Below, piece by piece: positions 3,978 through 7,381 of a stretch of DNA of 7,381 bases. The translations under genes were made by a program, and so were the position numbers. Position 1 is the first letter of the stretch. Each line of letters starts with the position of its first letter. This stretch comes from Candidatus Levyibacteriota bacterium (GTDB lineage Bacteria; Patescibacteriota; Microgenomatia; Levybacterales; UBA12049): assembly GCA_016192645.1 (NCBI GenBank), contig JACPTT010000040.1:11948-19328 (forward strand), read 5' to 3'. The notes beneath the pieces are model-generated. The model was not told where the DNA came from, did no database searches, and worked only from the letters and a program-made list of their open reading frames with translations.

Positions 3978-4672
3978 TAAACAAGGGCAAAAAAATAATC
4001 GGGATTGATATTGGCGGAACAAAAATACGCGGAGTTTTATGGAACGGGAAAAAAGTTTTAAAAGCGCGTGAAACGGCGACGCCGAAAAGCTTGATCGATT
4101 TTAAATCAACATTAATTAAGCTGATAAATTCTTTGGGCAGAACCGATAAAATTGCCATTGGAGTGGCCGGTGTGGTGAGCGGAAGTAAATTGGTAAAATC
4201 TCCTAATATATCATATATCAAGCATTTTGATTTTTCCAACATGAACAAGCTTGTTTTTAATAAGATGGTCTTGGACAATGATGCCCGCTGTTTCGGCCGT
4301 GCAGAATATAAAATGCGCAGCGCCGCCGGCAAAATAACAACTTTTTTTATCACGCTGGGAACCGGAGTGGGTAGGGCGGTTGGTCAGAACGGCAAAATTT
4401 TAAAAATCAGAAAATTTGAATATCCGGAACGTTGGGAATCGGAGTATAAAAAATTCCGCGATTCTAAAGATAATAAAAGACTGGCGGAATATCTCAGTGA
4501 AAAATTAATAAAATTAATAAAGCCATATCAACCGCAAATAATAATTGTCGGCGGCGGCGTCTTGGCACGTAAAGGTTTTTTTGCGAAATTCAAAAAAACA
4601 TCTAGGCTGGCACTTAAAAAATCAAGATTTGGTAAAAATGCGGTTGCTGTCGGAGCGGCGGAGCTTTTTTAA
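3974..4672 (+). CDS. Compact ROK-family sugar kinase with a non-canonical start
   Basis: The frame contains the ROK fold in order: phosphate loop IIGIDIGGTKIRG (residues 8-20 if started at 3974), IAIGVAGVVSG (about 60-70), VLDNDA with the catalytic-type Asp 103, LGTGVG (128-133), and IIIVGGGV (189-196) before the final helix. The phosphate loop is upstream of the first ATG/GTG/TTG (TTG 4091), and none exists back to the TAA at 3902. The real start must therefore be an ATA, ATC or ATT: ATA 3974 overlaps the mscS stop, while ATA 3995 has aaggg 7 bases before it. At about 232 residues it is shorter than usual ROK kinases (about 300). It lacks the GHxxI...CxCGxxGC zinc segment after LGTGVG. Phosphorylation of glucose is inferred from the neighbouring trehalose synthase; the substrate is not shown by sequence. 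A start at 4091 would remove the ATP loop and inactivate it. Confidence 0.8.
   Translation: MVNKGKKIIGIDIGGTKIRGVLWNGKKVLKARETATPKSLIDFKSTLIKLINSLGRTDKIAIGVAGVVSGSKLVKSPNISYIKHFDFSNMNKLVFNKMVLDNDARCFGRAEYKMRSAAGKITTFFITLGTGVGRAVGQNGKILKIRKFEYPERWESEYKKFRDSKDNKRLAEYLSEKLIKLIKPYQPQIIIVGGGVLARKGFFAKFKKTSRLALKKSRFGKNAVAVGAAELF
4660..4663 (+). promoter_or_regulatory. Ribosome binding site that fixes the treT start
   Basis: GGAG ends 10 bases before ATG 4674, inside the last codons of the kinase gene. It supports 4674 over the upstream in-frame start at 4545, which would add 43 residues of out-of-frame kinase sequence. Confidence 0.55.
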
Positions 4673-4673
4673 T

Positions 4674-5942
4674 ATGTCATCATCAACTTTTCTTGAGAAA
4701 GCCATTCTCTCAAAACAAGTACGCCGGGCGGACTTTTTAAGATTTATGCCGGCGCGTCAGGAAAAAGAACTATTGAAGCAGGCCTTTTATCTGCGGGGTA
4801 AGAGGATTGTGCACATCAATGCCGTAGCAAATGGCGGAGGCGTCGCTGAAATACTTACAAGCCTCATCCCGTATTTGCGTTCTTTGGGCGTGGAAAGCGA
4901 CTGGTATTTTATCAATCCCAATGTCGGCAAAAAATTTTTTGAGATAACCAACAAAATTCATAATGCCTTGCAGGGCGCGTCGATAAAAGTTAGCCGTCAG
5001 GAGTGGGCCGAATATGAACGGGTAAGCAGATTCATCGCCGCCGAGTTGGATAAAATTGACTGTGATATTCTGGTCGCAAACGATCCGCAAATACTTCTCG
5101 CGGGACATTACGCGCATCTTACTAAACACAAAATATATTTCAGCCACATTGATACTTCCTCGGTTTTTAAACCGGTTTGGAAGAAGCTCCTCCCCGCCAT
5201 TAAAGTTTATCATCGGATCGTTTTTAGCAATCGCGGTTTTATTAACGGCAGTTTACCGAGACGTAAAATAAGAATTTTTACCCCGGCAATTGATCCGCTT
5301 GCTCCCAAACAAAAAATTGTCCCCAAAAAAGAAGCTCGTCTGTATCTTGAAAAACACGGCGGCATTCCCAAAAATTGCCATCTCATCGCGCAAATATCGC
5401 GTTTTGACATTTGGAAAAATCCAATGGGAGTTATCCAATCTTTCCGAATAGTTCAAAAAACATACCCCAGCGCGCGGCTGGCCTTGGTCGGCTTTAACAT
5501 CGCAAAGGATAATCCTGCGGCCCGCGTGGTTTATAAAGACATTGCGGCAATTGCCGGCAAATCCCGCGATATATTTTTGTTTTTTACTCCGGAAGGAAAA
5601 GATGTTCTAGAATTTACCGTTATGGCGCAAAACGCGGCTGATATCATCGTTCAAAATTCAATTAAAGAAAGCTTCGGCTTGGTCGTGACAGAGGCAATGT
5701 GGAAACGCCAACCGGTACTTGGCGGTCCGGCTTCGGGAATCAGAAAACAGATTCGAAACGGCGAAAACGGCTTTGTTGTGAAGTCTCCCGAGGAAATGGC
5801 TCAAAAGGTCATTTTTCTTTTATCTCACCCGATGGAAAAAAAACGGCTAGGAAATTCAGCGAGAAAAACCGTTCTGGATAATTTTTTATTTCCACGTTTG
5901 GTTTTGGATCATTTTAAGCTCTATAATTCTTGCTTAAAATAA
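4674..5942 (+). CDS. treT: Trehalose synthase, TreT-like GT4-family glycosyltransferase
   Basis: A 422-residue GT-B glycosyltransferase. The N-terminal half shows the TreT marks: HINAVANGGGVAEILTSLIPYLRSLG (residues 48-72, given here in two overlapping pieces as HINAVANGGGVAEIL and EILTSLIPYLRSLG), FFEITNKIHNALQG (88-101) and YFSHIDTSS (155-163). The C-terminal half has ISRFDIWKNP with the phosphate-contacting Arg 243 and Lys 248, ALVGFN (270-275), and the E-x7-E motif ESFGLVVTE (Glu 332 and Glu 340) continuing into AMWKRQPVLGG. TreT makes trehalose from an NDP-glucose and glucose, and the reaction is reversible; the trehalose phosphorylases of the same family are the main alternative. The gene follows the ROK kinase stop by one base and shares its transcript with mscS, which points to compatible-solute control. 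Confidence 0.85.
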   Translation: MSSSTFLEKAILSKQVRRADFLRFMPARQEKELLKQAFYLRGKRIVHINAVANGGGVAEILTSLIPYLRSLGVESDWYFINPNVGKKFFEITNKIHNALQGASIKVSRQEWAEYERVSRFIAAELDKIDCDILVANDPQILLAGHYAHLTKHKIYFSHIDTSSVFKPVWKKLLPAIKVYHRIVFSNRGFINGSLPRRKIRIFTPAIDPLAPKQKIVPKKEARLYLEKHGGIPKNCHLIAQISRFDIWKNPMGVIQSFRIVQKTYPSARLALVGFNIAKDNPAARVVYKDIAAIAGKSRDIFLFFTPEGKDVLEFTVMAQNAADIIVQNSIKESFGLVVTEAMWKRQPVLGGPASGIRKQIRNGENGFVVKSPEEMAQKVIFLLSHPMEKKRLGNSARKTVLDNFLFPRLVLDHFKLYNSCLK

Positions 5943-5949
5943 AATTGGA

Positions 5950-6071
5950 AGGGCAGAGGCGACCTACGGGTTGTTATCGGCCCTCGACATCGCAAAGGAG
6001 GTGCAATACTACAATCCCTACTGCAATCTAGGAGGTTGCTGGCTATTTGTTCTAGGGCACTGAGGGACTCA
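5950..6071 (+). ncRNA. Candidate structured RNA or 3' UTR downstream of treT
   Basis: In the plus direction three hairpins follow each other. The first is agggc (5950-5954) with gccct (5980-5984), capped by cgacc-tacg-ggttg (5960-5973), a UNCG-type tetraloop closed by C-G. The second is cccta (6016-6020) with taggg (6053-6057) stacked on ctgcaa/ttgctg (6021-6026 and 6036-6041, one mismatch). The third is tgag/ctca (6061-6071). I do not recognise it as tmRNA, RNase P, SRP, 6S or a known riboswitch. No T-run follows, so it is not a plain terminator. It may be a 3' UTR structure, an independent small RNA or a repeat; strand and function are uncertain. Confidence 0.35.
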
Positions 6072-6086
6072 CCGGATAATATTTGT

Positions 6087-6113
6087 GCGTTTCCAGGACC
6101 GTTCCCAAAACGC
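6087..6113. repeat. Hairpin between convergent genes
   Basis: gcgttt (6087-6092) pairs with aaacgc (6108-6113), with a small inner gga/tcc pairing. It overlaps the last base of the glycosidase stop codon. No clear T-run follows on either strand, so a terminator role for the two converging transcripts is possible but weak. Confidence 0.4.
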
Positions 6114-7318
6114 TATTTTCCGACAAATAGTACGGCATTTGGGATGTTGCGGCCGGGGCCTGCTTTGTAGCCGGAAGACCAAAGAGCAGTTGATCCGCCG
6201 CTATCAAGATTAAGAGCGTTCTCAAGTCCTAGTGTTTTTAGCACATAGGCAGATTCAGCAACAGTTGCATTATACACAACTCCAATATAAGCTGTCGTAC
6301 CTTTATTTCCTACAAAGCTTCTTGATCCTTTACTTCCTTTCTTGGGGTCGCCATCTCCTCCAAAAGCAATATTCCCTCCGGACAAAAGTAGTCCTTGATT
6401 AGCTAGTACCATATCCACCCCAGTATCTCTTCCCCAATCTAAAGATTGCCCTCTAACACCAGCGGAATTACCGGAGAAATATATAAGAGGAACGTTACTG
6501 TATTTATTGTTATCAGAATTAAGATACTTTTTGTTTTTGTTCATAAGCAGGGTATCAAATGAATTAGTTTTTCCGGCACAGCTTGGATATTCAGCTGGGC
6601 AAAAATACGATCCGTTAACGCCGGCAAATGCACCGTTTCGACTAACATAATCTCCCAAAGACAAAACAGGACAATCGTTAGAACAATCAGAATCAGACGC
6701 GGTATCAACTATCACCCGGGTAGTATTCAGATCTGCCGCAATAATATCTACAAGATAAGTTCCGATATCGCTATTAACAGATTGCCTGCTGTATCCACGG
6801 TTGGGTGGCGCATTGCTTGCTTTAACAGTTTCAGGAATGATAAATGTTAATGCGGTTTTTGCCTTTTCATCGTCGATAAGTTTATTTAAGTTATTCAGAG
6901 TGGCATCTCCCGATGCATAATTTTTTTGAGATAAATATGTCAGGCCCTTAGTAAATAAATCGTCAAACTTAGCCGTGTTTTTGGATTGCGTTTTTAGATC
7001 TAAAAGTTTTTCATAGGATGTTACGGCTTTTTTATATGTAGCTTCAATCTTTTGAATGCTGGTTTGTAAATCCTCATTTCTTTTATATTGATCTTGGTTT
7101 TTTAACTCAATAAGCTCCTTTTCTCTCTCGGCAAGCTTTTTTTTGAGGTTATTTCCATCAGACAGGAGAGAAGAAATTTTGGTTTTTGAGTTTATTGACT
7201 CTTTAGAATAATAGAGAAGCTGAAGTAGCAATAATGCGGACATTAGGACTATCAGAACAAAAACAAATAAATAGATTTTCTGTTTAATAATGCTCTTAAG
7301 GTAAATACTTAATTTCAT
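6113..7318 (-). CDS. Membrane-anchored coiled-coil protein with phosphodiester glycosidase (NAGPA-like) domain
   Basis: A 401-residue protein. Residues 1-14 are basic, 15-37 form one membrane helix (YLFVFVLIVLMSALLLLQLL), and about 44-110 are a Lys/Glu-rich coiled coil. A helical stretch at 115-150 (LFTKGLTYLSQKNYASGDAT) resembles one TPR-like repeat. The C-terminal part, from about 185 to 401, is a phosphodiester glycosidase domain (NAGPA family): VDIIAADL, FAGVNGSYF (231-239), LLMNKN, MVLANQGLLLSGG (303-315), TAYIGVVYN, and the signature LNLDSGGSTALW (369-380). Family members remove N-acetylglucosamine or other sugars from phosphodiesters; the bacterial targets are mostly unknown, with wall or exopolysaccharide phosphodiesters likely. 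Topology predicts an extracytoplasmic enzyme on a stalk. Cysteines 212/216 and 240/247 may form disulphides. The gene is convergent with treT. Start ATG 7318 has a -10 box (TATACT) 16 bases upstream. Confidence 0.88.
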   Translation of the reverse strand: MKLSIYLKSIIKQKIYLFVFVLIVLMSALLLLQLLYYSKESINSKTKISSLLSDGNNLKKKLAEREKELIELKNQDQYKRNEDLQTSIQKIEATYKKAVTSYEKLLDLKTQSKNTAKFDDLFTKGLTYLSQKNYASGDATLNNLNKLIDDEKAKTALTFIIPETVKASNAPPNRGYSRQSVNSDIGTYLVDIIAADLNTTRVIVDTASDSDCSNDCPVLSLGDYVSRNGAFAGVNGSYFCPAEYPSCAGKTNSFDTLLMNKNKKYLNSDNNKYSNVPLIYFSGNSAGVRGQSLDWGRDTGVDMVLANQGLLLSGGNIAFGGDGDPKKGSKGSRSFVGNKGTTAYIGVVYNATVAESAYVLKTLGLENALNLDSGGSTALWSSGYKAGPGRNIPNAVLFVGK

Positions 7319-7334
7319 TTCCGCAGTCGCATTT

Positions 7335-7340
7335 AGTATA
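7335..7340 (-). promoter_or_regulatory. -10 box of the glycosidase gene
   Basis: TATACT on the minus strand ends 16 bases before the ATG at 7318, giving a leader of roughly 9 bases with only a weak GGAA near the start. No convincing -35 is seen at 16-18 bp. Confidence 0.5.
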
Positions 7341-7381
7341 TCAGATTTTGTTTACCCCACTCATTATCTTTGAATCCTTAG

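Noticed and set aside
4091..4672. ROK kinase starting at TTG 4091
   Set aside because: It would remove the DIGGTK ATP-binding loop, which is present and in frame upstream.
4545..4673. A 43-residue N-terminal extension of TreT
   Set aside because: It lies wholly inside the ROK kinase in another frame, while ATG 4674 has GGAG at a fitting distance and begins one base after the kinase stop.

Overview
The window looks like a piece of an uncultivated small-genome bacterium, probably of the Patescibacteria (CPR) type. This is inferred from several signs: AT-rich genes, short intergenic spaces with several start codons almost directly behind a -10 box, a 90-residue GIY-YIG protein beside a tRNA, a TreT-like trehalose synthase and many GC-rich palindromes between genes. 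No taxonomic marker is present, so this placement is a judgement and not a measurement.

Layout. Positions 1-444 hold the C-terminal coiled-coil end of a large serine recombinase, probably a remnant. Positions 445-642 carry a GC-rich composite palindrome. Positions 643-1290 (minus strand) are a HigB/RelE-type toxin followed by its XRE antitoxin, with a terminator-like hairpin in front of the toxin. Positions 1341-1619 contain no gene but three palindromic repeat elements. Next on the minus strand come a ThpR-like 2H phosphoesterase (1620-2222), a 21-nt tRNA 3'-end remnant, a GIY-YIG protein (2266-2538), two tandem palindromes and tRNA-Lys(CTT) (2583-2655) with its own promoter. Positions 2692-3081 are non-coding but strongly structured; they hold two diverged hairpins whose stems differ by compensating substitutions.

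The plus strand from 3120 to 5942 is one tight gene cluster: an MscS channel, a compact ROK sugar kinase and a TreT-like trehalose synthase. The first pair overlaps or nearly abuts and the second pair is separated by one base. Together they suggest an osmotic-stress unit: MscS releases solutes on hypo-osmotic shock, TreT makes the compatible solute trehalose from glucose and NDP-glucose, and the ROK kinase could supply or recycle glucose phosphate. The ROK gene has no canonical start codon at its true N-terminus, because its DIGGTK phosphate loop lies upstream of the first ATG/GTG/TTG of the frame.

Positions 5943-6112 separate this operon from a convergent gene and fold into a series of hairpins, including a UACG tetraloop; this is a candidate structured RNA. 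The window ends with a membrane-anchored coiled-coil protein carrying a phosphodiester glycosidase (NAGPA-like) domain on the minus strand (6113-7318).
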